A stretch of 7,256 nt of DNA from assembly GCA_013001365.1 (NCBI GenBank), contig JABDMQ010000106.1, positions 1 through 7,256 of the forward strand. Reading direction: 5' to 3'. Positions 1-6,110 of this stretch are shown in pieces. Position numbers and translations under genes: made by a program. Origin of the DNA: Flavobacteriaceae bacterium. Its GTDB lineage: Bacteria > Bacteroidota > Bacteroidia > Flavobacteriales > Flavobacteriaceae. The stretch's first letter is position 1. Each line of letters begins with the position of its first letter. The notes under the pieces were generated by a model, which saw only the letters and a program-made list of their open reading frames with translations, was not told the DNA's origin and did not search any database.

Positions 1-96
1 TGGGCAAGAAGTAAGATAAAGAAGCCTTAGGTTATTGATAATATCTAATTACATTTGGTAAACAGGATCAACAGATCTTCACTTAAATAACAAGCA
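1..96. other. Left-edge intergenic leader, possible tail of an upstream gene
   Basis: The + strand has early stops in all three frames: TAG at 28-30, TAA at 17-19 and TAA at 12-14. At most nine codons of an upstream + strand gene could be present, and I cannot say which frame or whether there is one. The rest is an AT-rich leader for the small CxxC gene, containing a candidate promoter listed separately. Confidence 0.4.
27..57 (+). promoter_or_regulatory. Candidate Bacteroidetes-type (-33/-7) promoter
   Basis: TACATTTG at 50-57 is an exact match to the Bacteroidetes primary sigma factor -7 consensus TAnnTTTG. TTAG at 27-30, exactly 19 bases upstream, matches the -33 TTTG box with one mismatch. 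A start a few bases beyond 57 would leave a leader of roughly 30 bases before the ATG at 97. The spacing and orientation fit the gene, but the -33 box is imperfect and a match this short can occur by chance. Confidence 0.4.
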
Positions 97-366
97 ATGA
101 TCGAAAAATTAATTGCATTTTTCAAGAAAACGAAAGCAGAAACAACAGATCAAGCTCCTGAAGGCTATTGCCCGAATTGTTGGGGCTCCCAAGAATACGA
201 TAACCAGATTCGAGAAATGTATGTTGACAAACAAATCGATGTCAATAACCATGAAGCCAATTACGCCTTTATTCAGGATTTTGTTGTTACTCATCTCGAT
301 GGAATTCATTTAAAGAAAGGTAATAATAGCCTTGAATGCCCAACCTGCAGAGTGAAGTATGATTGA
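97..366 (+). CDS. Small two-CxxC (zinc-ribbon-like) conserved hypothetical protein
   Basis: This 89-aa protein has no assigned function. It has two Cys pairs, C25-P-N-C28 in YCPNCWG and C81-P-T-C84 near the C-terminus, which could form one four-Cys zinc ribbon or rubredoxin-like knuckle. The 52 residues between the pairs are rich in acidic and aromatic residues (NNHEANYAFIQDFV). The N-terminus (MIEKLIAFFKK) is amphipathic and basic and does not look like a cleavable signal, so the protein is probably cytoplasmic. The ATG at 97 lies about 40 bases after a candidate -7 box and has no clear Shine-Dalgarno sequence, as is usual in Bacteroidetes. I recall similar short YCPNCWG proteins in other flavobacteria, but no studied function. 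Metal binding is inferred from the cysteines only. A relay, chaperone or nucleic-acid role cannot be separated. Confidence 0.8.
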   Translation: MIEKLIAFFKKTKAETTDQAPEGYCPNCWGSQEYDNQIREMYVDKQIDVNNHEANYAFIQDFVVTHLDGIHLKKGNNSLECPTCRVKYD

Positions 367-411
367 AACCGTTCGAGTTAGATCCTAAACTTCCGATTTA
401 CTGCAAAATTC

Positions 412-426
412 ATGTTAAAGTAACAT
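412..426. repeat. Short perfect inverted repeat in the leader between genes
   Basis: ATGTTA at 412-417 and TAACAT at 421-426 are perfect complements around an AAG spacer. It lies about 80 bases upstream of the ATG at 505, where an operator could sit. It is AT-rich and short enough to be chance. Confidence 0.2.
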
Positions 427-459
427 TCCAATAAGTCATTCGTCATTATTTTGTACTTG

Positions 460-503
460 GATTTGATCAATTCACTTCCAGTTAAATCAATAATCATCAA
501 ATC
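460..503 (+). promoter_or_regulatory. Inverted repeat in the 5' leader, abutting the start codon
   Basis: GATTTGAT at 460-467 and ATCAAATC at 496-503 are perfect 8-base complements with 28 bases between them. The downstream arm ends one base before the ATG at 505. A direct repeat AAATCAAT (484-491 and 499-506) overlaps the same area. If transcribed, the arms could pair and occlude the start region. The pairs are mostly A-T and the loop is long, so the structure would be weak. A regulatory role is inference. Confidence 0.25.
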
Positions 504-504
504 A

Positions 505-1995
505 ATGACAACATTAGGAAAAATCATTGCAGGATTAATCCTCTTGCTATTAAGCAACTCCATATTTTCCCAATCCTTCAATTCACGATTGGTCGACGAG
601 AATACTAAACAGCCCATTCCTTATGCGACTATTCAATTCGGCAAGAATAAAGGTGTTATTAGCAATGAAGAAGGCGTATTTAGTTTTAGTTTGAACAACG
701 TTCCTACAGAACAGGATAGCGTTATCATTTCTTCTATGGGTTTCGAGAGAAAGGCCTTTGTACTTAAACAATCTCTTGACACATTGATAGCTCTCGCTCC
801 AAAAGCCTTTGAACTTAATCGCGTGTTCCTGTCCAGTGACCCTTTAGAGGCAGACGAAATCGTAGAAAAGGTAAAGGAAAATCTTGATGATAACTATAAA
901 GTTCTAGTTACCAAGAAGAAAATATTCTTTAGGCAAACGGATCTAAATGAAATGAACAAGGTTGATTTCGGATTCCAAAAGTCGACCATAGCAGAGCTGG
1001 ACAAACAATTGGTCGACAGCATAGCATCCCTTGTACCCAGGTCGAGTTCTTACTATCGGGAGGTCGTTGGTGATTTCTATGGCGATTATAGCAAGCATAA
1101 ATTCCATGTCGACAAGGCTGCAGAATTGTACGATAAAAGCAAGGATGTCTCTGTGGATGGCGTTTCAGATAAAATGGAGCGCATCTTCAAGGAAAACATC
1201 AAGCCCGACTCCTATTTAAAGATCAAATCAGGAATCTTCAGCACCAAAGTACAGCTGGATTCCATTAAGGTCGAGAACAAGGAAGAAACCGATGCCATGG
1301 TCAAGGTTGAGGATCGCGCAGATCAAAAATTTCAACAAGAGATCAAGAATCGTATATCGGAATTGTATACCGAGCTATTCTTTCATGACGATAGTAAACT
1401 GGATATCCTAAGGAAATCAAATCGCTACATTTACCAGATAAAGGATTATACCTATATCGATGATGAGCCGGTGTATGCACTGGAATTCTCACCAAAAGGC
1501 AAAAAGGATTTCAAGGGCATGATGTATGTCAATATGGATGATTTTGCTATTCTTAGACTGGAATTCGATAATGTAAGACCTATACAGAAATTCGGGTTAT
1601 TGGGCATCACCTACCGTCATAAGGTCTTCAAGGGAAGGATGCTGTTCCAAAAAAATGGTGAAGGCACGTATAGCCCACAATATCTTGAATTGAATAGCGG
1701 TATATACTTCGGATTAGACCGCCCTCTAAAGGTCATTGAAAAGAACAAGCATGTAAAAGGTCGTAGAAAGCAAAATGAACTTTCCTTGGCTCTCGATATA
1801 AGATTGACCACATTCAATAAATACGAAATGGTCGTATTTGATTCTGAAACCATTTCAGACCAAGAATACGAGATTGCAAAAGAAAACGAAAATGTTGAGG
1901 CAACACATTTAACTCAGTACGATCCGAATTTCTGGAAAGGCTATACGATCATTGAGCCAAATGCGGCGATACAGGCATTTAAGGTTGTGGAATAA
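505..1995 (+). CDS. Secreted carboxypeptidase-like regulatory domain protein
   Basis: This 496-aa protein probably acts in the periplasm or at the outer membrane. Residues 1-22 form a signal peptide (basic start, long Leu/Ile run, SIFSQ end). Residues about 24-100 match the CarboxypepD_reg-like beta-sandwich that begins many Bacteroidetes outer-membrane proteins: LVDENTKQPIPYATI, then NEEGVFSF at 54-61 and SMGFERK at 77-83. The remaining 400 residues have no TonB plug or barrel that I can see. They contain charged helical stretches and then a beta-rich part (about 330-440), ending in NFWKGYTIIEPN. I chose the ATG at 505 because it starts the signal peptide; the longer frame from a TTG at 451 would put 18 non-signal residues in front. 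A REP-like hairpin begins one base after the stop. Catalytic residues are not visible, so the domain name describes fold only. Substrate and partner are unknown. Confidence 0.85.
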   Translation: MTTLGKIIAGLILLLLSNSIFSQSFNSRLVDENTKQPIPYATIQFGKNKGVISNEEGVFSFSLNNVPTEQDSVIISSMGFERKAFVLKQSLDTLIALAPKAFELNRVFLSSDPLEADEIVEKVKENLDDNYKVLVTKKKIFFRQTDLNEMNKVDFGFQKSTIAELDKQLVDSIASLVPRSSSYYREVVGDFYGDYSKHKFHVDKAAELYDKSKDVSVDGVSDKMERIFKENIKPDSYLKIKSGIFSTKVQLDSIKVENKEETDAMVKVEDRADQKFQQEIKNRISELYTELFFHDDSKLDILRKSNRYIYQIKDYTYIDDEPVYALEFSPKGKKDFKGMMYVNMDDFAILRLEFDNVRPIQKFGLLGITYRHKVFKGRMLFQKNGEGTYSPQYLELNSGIYFGLDRPLKVIEKNKHVKGRRKQNELSLALDIRLTTFNKYEMVVFDSETISDQEYEIAKENENVEATHLTQYDPNFWKGYTIIEPNAAIQAFKVVE

Positions 1996-2037
1996 AGGTC
2001 ATTGAGTGATTCCGAAGGAATTGTATCGAAATGACCT
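1996..2037 (+). repeat. REP-like hairpin element E1 (upstream of GIY-YIG gene)
   Basis: The outer stem is AGGTCATT (1996-2003) with AATGACCT (2030-2037), 8 perfect pairs. The inner stem is GATTCC (2008-2013) with GGAATT (2017-2022), closed by one G·T pair, around a GAA loop. The two stems are separated by an asymmetric internal loop, GAGT on the left and GTATCGA on the right. The same loop sequences recur in inverse orientation at 2377-2418. No T-run follows, so it is not a standard intrinsic terminator. It begins directly after the TAA at 1993-1995 and ends 30 bases before the nuclease ATG. It resembles dispersed TTGAG...TCGAA palindromes that I recall from flavobacterial genomes; copy number in this genome is unknown. 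Confidence 0.75.
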
Positions 2038-2067
2038 AATATTCGAAATTTTCATTAGATTTAAAAC

Positions 2068-2364
2068 ATGACAGAAGGATATATGTACATCTTGCTTTGT
2101 TCTGATGGGTCGTATTATACAGGTAGCACCAAAAATCTAGAAATTAGAATAAACGAACATCAGTCTGGCCATGGCGCCAATTATACCAAGAAAAGACTAC
2201 CTGTAAAATTGATTTATTACGAACAATACAGTCGTATTGATCATGCATTCTATCGCGAAAAACAGGTGCAAGGATGGAGCAGAAAAAAGAAAGAAGCCCT
2301 GATACAAGGTGAAACTCGTCTGTTGCCAAAACTTTCGAGAAAAATTTTTACTGATATGGAATGA
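2068..2364 (+). CDS. Small GIY-YIG family nuclease
   Basis: This 98-aa protein is essentially one GIY-YIG domain. MYIL at 6-9 holds the GIY strand and YYTGST at 16-21 the YIG strand. R27 in LEIRINEH is the expected catalytic Arg and H31 follows on the same helix. E64 in FYREKQ is the expected metal-binding Glu, so the active site looks complete. QGWSRKKKEALI (68-79) is typical of the stand-alone YhbQ/URI-like group. The family uses a divalent metal to cut DNA; no DNA target is known to me for this group. There is no additional DNA-binding domain, so targeting may come from a structure or a partner. The gene is flanked by two oppositely oriented REP-like hairpins, 30 bases upstream of the ATG and 12 bases downstream of the stop. 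That arrangement suggests a nuclease-repeat unit, though this is inference. A housekeeping repair role is the main alternative. Confidence 0.92.
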   Translation: MTEGYMYILLCSDGSYYTGSTKNLEIRINEHQSGHGANYTKKRLPVKLIYYEQYSRIDHAFYREKQVQGWSRKKKEALIQGETRLLPKLSRKIFTDME

Positions 2365-2376
2365 AATGTTAATTAA

Positions 2377-2418
2377 GACGTTCGATACGATTTCAAAAAT
2401 ATGAAATCACTCAACGTC
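2377..2418 (-). repeat. REP-like hairpin element E2 (downstream of GIY-YIG gene, inverted)
   Basis: The outer stem is GACGTT (2377-2382) with AACGTC (2413-2418). The inner stem is GATTTC (2389-2394) with GAAATC (2403-2408) around an 8-base AT loop. Read on the - strand, the internal loop is GAGT on the left and GTATCG on the right, the same as in E1. Flanking TTGAGTGATT and GTATCGAA are also identical to E1. Stem positions that differ from E1 keep pairing. Orientation is opposite to E1, so the two copies face each other across the nuclease gene. It sits 55 bases upstream of the ATG at 2474. Confidence 0.75.
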
Positions 2419-2473
2419 AGCTGCATTTCCAAACAAATTGAGAGCACAAATTATTTTAACACAAAGACAATAA

Positions 2474-2806
2474 ATGCCTTTACTCTTTTCATACGGAACC
2501 CTTCAATTGCCTAATGTCCAGATATCATTGTTCAATCGGTTTCTTGACGGTGAAAAAGATAGTCTATCAGGTTTCAAGGAAGTGAAACTACATATAAAAG
2601 ATCCCTTAGTTGTTGGACTTAGTGAAAAGGAAACACACATCATCATTGAACCTACCAATAATGCAGAAGATATTGTTCATGGAATCATTTTTGAACTTAC
2701 CGAAACTGAGTTAATACGAGCCGATAATTACGAAACTGACGATTACAAAAGGGAATTGGCAATGTTTGAATCTGGGAAAGAGGCTTGGGTGTATGTGAGG
2801 AAATGA
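2474..2806 (+). CDS. Gamma-glutamylcyclotransferase-fold (AIG2/GGACT-like) protein
   Basis: This 110-aa protein has the marks of the gamma-glutamylcyclotransferase-like fold. The substrate-loop motif YGTLQ is at residues 7-11, VHGIIFEL at 68-75, and DNYE at 84-87 is followed by YKRE, where E87 fits the conserved catalytic Glu. The length matches the short GGACT/AIG2-like members. Relatives release 5-oxoproline from gamma-glutamyl amines or peptides; which substrate this one uses cannot be read from sequence. It has no signal peptide and should be cytoplasmic. The start follows an AT-rich leader without a clear ribosome binding site. The stop is one base from the stop of the converging methyltransferase gene, so the two transcripts probably overlap. 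It is separated from the nuclease gene by hairpin E2 and is unlikely to share a function with it. Confidence 0.88.
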   Translation: MPLLFSYGTLQLPNVQISLFNRFLDGEKDSLSGFKEVKLHIKDPLVVGLSEKETHIIIEPTNNAEDIVHGIIFELTETELIRADNYETDDYKRELAMFESGKEAWVYVRK

Positions 2807-2807
2807 T

Positions 2808-3980
2808 TTAGCTGAACTCTTTGTTCTGCTTCTTCGCTTTCCGACTTCCCTCATAGATCTCATACTTTACAAATCGTGACTCTAGTTTCGCATTGAACAC
2901 CTTTATTTTTCGTGAAGGCCTTAATCCAACGTGCTTGAGGGCTTCGAGGTCCGAAGTGATGAACCAAGCTTCGGTATTGGGATACCCATGTTTTAAGGTA
3001 TTGCCAATGTCACCGTAGAAAGATTCCATGTTCAAAAGTTCCAATCGCTCACCATACGGCGGATTGAACACCATGTGCAATTTTTCGTCACCTTCTTTCT
3101 TGGTCTTAAAGAAGTCCTCGTGCTTAATGGTTATGAATTCATCCAAGTGGGCATTTTTGATATTATCCTTCGCTTTCCTCACCGCTGAAGGTGATTTGTC
3201 ATAGCCTATTATTTCATGATGGAAATCCCGTGTTTTCTTCAATAAGGATTCTTCAATAGTTTCAAAAAGGTCCACATCCCAATCTTGCCAGCGTTCAAAC
3301 GCGAATTCCTTTCTCATAAGATTAGGTGGGATATTACATGCGATCATAGCAGCTTCCGCAAGTATTGTCCCACTACCACACATAGGATCCATGAAGTCCG
3401 TTTGCCCATCCCATCCAGATATTAGTATCAAACCAGCAGCTAAGACCTCGTTTATTGGTGCAATATTAGTTGCTGTCTTGTATCCGCGCCTATGCAAGGA
3501 TTCTCCAGAACTGTCCAATGAAATGGTACAAATGGAACGATCTATATGCACATTGATCTTAAGGTCCGGAAAGCGAAGATCCACATTTGGACGATCGCCA
3601 GTAGTTTCGCGGAATTTATCTACAATGGCATCCTTGGTCTTCAAGGCAATATATTTAGAATGAGTGAAGATATGCGAGTGAACTGTTGCATCAATGGCCA
3701 AGGTCTGTGAAGCCCTCATATATCTATCCCACTTCATGCCATAAACCTTCTCATATAGGTCTTGCTCAGAGATCACTTTAAAGGTCTTTATGGGCTTTAG
3801 GATCTTAATGGCAGTACGAAGGCCTAAGTTGGCTTTGTACATAAAGCCTTTGTCACCAACAAAACTAACATTCCTGATGCCCTGCTTAACATCCTGGGCA
3901 CCTAGTTGTACAAGCTCTTTTGCAAGCAACTCTTCAAAACCGAACAAGGTCTTAGCGACCATCTTGAAATTATCCTCCAT
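2808..3980 (-). CDS. rlmL: THUMP-domain class I SAM-dependent RNA methyltransferase (RlmL-like)
   Basis: This 390-aa protein resembles the N-terminal RlmL half of enterobacterial RlmKL, which makes m2G2445 in 23S rRNA, and Bacillus YpsC. A THUMP RNA-binding region covers about residues 45-155. It is followed by LHRRGYK (162-168) and a Rossmann methyltransferase. Motif I is DPMCGSGT (198-205), GYDKSP (259-264) is the acidic SAM-ribose region, and NPPYGERL (306-313) is the NPPY motif for amino-group methylation of a base. The C-terminal SRFVKYEIYEGSR is typical of flavobacterial members. The RlmK half is absent, as is usual outside gammaproteobacteria. The start chosen is MEDNFKMVAKT; a GGAGG 11 bases ahead of M7 makes an internal start possible. 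The gene diverges from the methyltransferase at 4038 across a 57-base gap. Guanine-N2 specificity is inferred from family; the exact rRNA site is not proven. Confidence 0.93.
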   Translation of the reverse strand: MEDNFKMVAKTLFGFEELLAKELVQLGAQDVKQGIRNVSFVGDKGFMYKANLGLRTAIKILKPIKTFKVISEQDLYEKVYGMKWDRYMRASQTLAIDATVHSHIFTHSKYIALKTKDAIVDKFRETTGDRPNVDLRFPDLKINVHIDRSICTISLDSSGESLHRRGYKTATNIAPINEVLAAGLILISGWDGQTDFMDPMCGSGTILAEAAMIACNIPPNLMRKEFAFERWQDWDVDLFETIEESLLKKTRDFHHEIIGYDKSPSAVRKAKDNIKNAHLDEFITIKHEDFFKTKKEGDEKLHMVFNPPYGERLELLNMESFYGDIGNTLKHGYPNTEAWFITSDLEALKHVGLRPSRKIKVFNAKLESRFVKYEIYEGSRKAKKQNKEFS

Positions 3981-4037
3981 CTCTTACGTCAAATAGATTG
4001 CAAAAATAACCTATTTTTATCGCGATTTTAATCACCG

Positions 4038-4769
4038 ATGACAAAACACACAAAACATTGGTATGCCTCTTGGTTCGATACACCATTCTATCATATCCTA
4101 TATAAGGATCGTGATAAGGAAGAAGCCAATGCCTTTATGGCAAATTTAACAGCGTACCTGAATCTTCCTGAAAAAGGAACCATCTTGGACCTCGCCTGCG
4201 GTAAAGGACGTCATGCGGTATACTTGAACTCCATTGGCTATGATGTTACCGGAGTCGATCTTTCTGAAAATAGCATTGCGTTCGCCAAACAATTCGAGAA
4301 TGAAACCTTGCGTTTTGAGGTGCACGATATGTGCAAGCCTTATCCAAAGCAATTCGATGCAGTTTTCAATTTATTCACAAGCTTCGGTTATTTCGAGAAT
4401 GAAGAAGACAATCTTTCAACAATAAAGGCCATTAAGGATGAGTTGAACGAAACAGGGTTTGGCGTCATTGATTTCATGAATTCCAATTACGTTATTGAAA
4501 ATCTTGTGCCAGAGAACACTAAGACCATTGAGGGGATTGCCTTTCATCAAAAACGATATGAAAAAGACGGATTTATAATCAAGGATATTGATTTTACTCA
4601 TGAAGATGAAGAATTTCACTTCACTGAAAAAGTCGGTGCATTTACCTTATCGGATTTCCAAGACCTCTTTGATAAGGCAGGTGTGACCCTACTTGATATA
4701 TTTGGTGACCATAAATTAAATACATTTAACGAAGCTACCTCTGAGCGCTTGATCATGATATTTAAATAA
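4038..4769 (+). CDS. Class I SAM-dependent methyltransferase, substrate unknown
   Basis: This 243-aa cytoplasmic enzyme has a complete SAM-binding core. Motif I is ILDLACGKGRH (49-59), the acidic residue that binds the SAM ribose lies in GVDLS (72-76), HDM (96-98) gives the adenine-contact region, and FDAVFNLFTSFGYF (106-119) is the motif IV strand. There is no THUMP, PUA or other RNA-binding domain and no NPPY motif, so a small-molecule substrate is more likely than RNA. The N-terminal HWYASWFDTPFYHILYKDRD is typical of this flavobacterial group. The stop TAA (4767-4769) shares its last A with the ATG of the ZIP gene, giving TAATG and likely translational coupling. The substrate cannot be named from sequence. 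Confidence 0.9.
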   Translation: MTKHTKHWYASWFDTPFYHILYKDRDKEEANAFMANLTAYLNLPEKGTILDLACGKGRHAVYLNSIGYDVTGVDLSENSIAFAKQFENETLRFEVHDMCKPYPKQFDAVFNLFTSFGYFENEEDNLSTIKAIKDELNETGFGVIDFMNSNYVIENLVPENTKTIEGIAFHQKRYEKDGFIIKDIDFTHEDEEFHFTEKVGAFTLSDFQDLFDKAGVTLLDIFGDHKLNTFNEATSERLIMIFK

Positions 4770-5440
4770 TGCTATACTACCTCACTCCTATCCTTGCCGT
4801 TGCTATCGGAGCTGTTTTCGTGCTTCTGCTTAAACCTAAAGAGCAACACAACCTTAAGCTTCTTTTGGCCTTCAGTGGTGCTTTCCTTTTGTCTGTAACG
4901 GTATTTGATCTATTGCCAAAGGTGTTTGAAGAAAAAGGCAGTAATATCGGGTTGTTTATCATGATCGGTATCCTTTTGCAAATCTTTCTGGAGTTCTTTT
5001 CAAAAGGTGCTGAACATGGGCATTTACATCTAAACAAGGCCAATACCCTATTCCCTTGGCTACTGTTTGTGAGTTTAAGTATTCATGCCTTATTGGAAGG
5101 CTTCCCTATTCATGGCAATGATAATCTATTGTACGGCATCATTATCCATAAGATTCCAATTGCGGTGATATTGACTTCGTTTTTCATTAACTCAGAACTA
5201 TCTAAATGGAAAGTGATTATATTCCTGCTCATCTTTGCCTTGATGACACCTTTCGGAAGCTTCTTATCCGAAAATATTGAGCAACTACGAAACTACTATC
5301 ATGAGATCTCGGCTGTTGTCATTGGTATTTTCCTTCATGTATCGACCATTATACTCTTTGAGAGCAATGAGGAGCATCGATTCAACCTCAGGAAACTGAT
5401 GATCATAATTTTAGCTGTTGCCATTGCTTACATTATCTAA
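4769..5440 (+). CDS. ZIP-family divalent metal transporter
   Basis: This 223-aa inner-membrane protein has about eight hydrophobic segments (roughly 3-20, 31-50, 58-77, 95-113, 119-141, 147-165, 178-198 and 206-223). TM2 carries FDLLPKVFEE (46-55). The loop after TM3 is His-rich, AEHGHLHL (H83, H85, H87). TM4 carries H106 and E110 in SIHALLEGF, and TM5 carries H127 in HKIP. These match the metal-pathway positions of ZIP transporters, which import zinc, iron or manganese. The usual Glu after the TM5 proline (HxxPE) is Ile here (HKIPIA), and the Asn and Asp of a second metal site are replaced by A107 and K128. A single-metal site is therefore likely. Other metals or altered selectivity remain possible. 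It overlaps the upstream methyltransferase by one base and converges with the hemolysin III-family gene 43 bases away. Confidence 0.88.
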   Translation: MLYYLTPILAVAIGAVFVLLLKPKEQHNLKLLLAFSGAFLLSVTVFDLLPKVFEEKGSNIGLFIMIGILLQIFLEFFSKGAEHGHLHLNKANTLFPWLLFVSLSIHALLEGFPIHGNDNLLYGIIIHKIPIAVILTSFFINSELSKWKVIIFLLIFALMTPFGSFLSENIEQLRNYYHEISAVVIGIFLHVSTIILFESNEEHRFNLRKLMIIILAVAIAYII

Positions 5441-5443
5441 AAG

Positions 5444-5464
5444 AAAATAATAGGTTGTTTTTTT
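5444..5464 (+). terminator. Weak AT-rich terminator candidate between convergent genes
   Basis: AAAATAA (5444-5450) can pair with TTGTTTT (5455-5461) around TAGG, and a run of seven T lies at 5458-5464. The stem has no G-C pair, so termination would be weak. It lies 3 bases after the ZIP stop, in the 43-base gap to the converging gene. Confidence 0.25.
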
Positions 5465-5483
5465 ACGGTAATGGTCTTGATCC

Positions 5484-6110
5484 CTAGATTACATACCCAA
5501 ATATCATAAAGAAATGGCAAATTGCACCAATAAGTACAAACACATGCCATATCACATGAAAGAACGGTTTGCTACTCATCGAATAGAAAATGATGCCTAT
5601 AGTATACGCCGCACCACCAGCTGCTAACCAATAGATGCCTTGCGGCGACATAAGGTCGTTAAGGGTCGAGAAATCAAAAACGATCAGCCAGCCCATCACC
5701 AAATACAATAGGGTCGAAAAGATCTCGAATCGGCCTGTGAAGAACAATTTCAACACAATACCAAAGGCTGCAATTCCCCAAACTGCATAGAATAATGGCC
5801 ACCCAAGACTGTCCTGTAACGTTATAAGTAATACAGGTGTATAAGTACCTGCTATCAAGAAATAGATACTGATATGGTCTATGACCCTGAAGGTGTGTTT
5901 GTGCTTTTCGTTTCTTACAGAATGATATAGTGCAGAGGCCGTAAAAAGAATGATGATCGATAGCCCATAAGCGATGACAGCACCCAAGCTATAATTGGTC
6001 TTGGAGGTTTCATAGACAATAAGAAGCACTAATCCAACAATACCCAATAATGCTCCGAAGCCATGCGTAATGGCATTCCAAAGCTCTTCTTGTTTGGTCT
6101 GGAGTCTCAT
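5484..6110 (-). CDS. Hemolysin III / PAQR-family membrane protein (YqfA/TrhA-like)
   Basis: This 208-aa protein has seven predicted membrane helices (about 13-33, 43-63, 79-97, 103-122, 129-147, 158-177 and 184-206). The family signature is complete: ELWNAITHGFG (9-19), SALYHS (59-64), RVIDHISIYFLIAGTYTP (75-92), and HVIWHV (185-190) with H199. S59, H63, D78, H185 and H189 correspond to the zinc-site residues of adiponectin-receptor (PAQR) proteins, which suggests a metal-dependent membrane hydrolase fold. Bacterial members are linked to membrane homeostasis; the old name hemolysin III does not establish a toxin. Its ATG (6108-6110) overlaps the TGA of the DUF4294 gene by four bases, so the two are probably translated from one mRNA. 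It converges on the ZIP gene. Confidence 0.92.
   Translation of the reverse strand: MRLQTKQEELWNAITHGFGALLGIVGLVLLIVYETSKTNYSLGAVIAYGLSIIILFTASALYHSVRNEKHKHTFRVIDHISIYFLIAGTYTPVLLITLQDSLGWPLFYAVWGIAAFGIVLKLFFTGRFEIFSTLLYLVMGWLIVFDFSTLNDLMSPQGIYWLAAGGAAYTIGIIFYSMSSKPFFHVIWHVFVLIGAICHFFMIFGYVI

Noticed and set aside
451..504. TTG start giving an 18-residue N-terminal extension to the 496-aa secreted protein
   Set aside because: The extension would bury the signal peptide, while ATG at 505 places it exactly at the N-terminus.
1727..2005. 13-base direct repeat TAAAGGTCATTGA at 1727-1739 and 1993-2005
   Set aside because: One copy is inside a coding frame and the other overlaps a stop codon and E1. 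A 13-base repeat in about 7 kb is compatible with chance, and no other homology extends it.
1996..2037. E1 as an intrinsic terminator
   Set aside because: There is no T-run after the hairpin, the inner and outer stems are split by a large internal loop, and a homologous copy occurs in the other orientation.
3391..3663. 90-aa open frame on the + strand
   Set aside because: It is a shadow of the RlmL-like gene, whose motifs are intact on the opposite strand.
4019..4026. ATCGCGAT palindrome between the divergent methyltransferase genes
   Set aside because: Eight bases with no extended symmetry; not enough to call an operator.
4777..5043. 88-aa open frame on the - strand
   Set aside because: It lies opposite the ZIP gene, whose membrane-helix and metal-site pattern is clear; the antisense product is low-complexity and unrecognised.
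5484..6110. Hemolysin III product as a toxin
   Set aside because: The name is historical; the sequence has the seven-helix PAQR pattern with zinc-site residues and no toxin feature.
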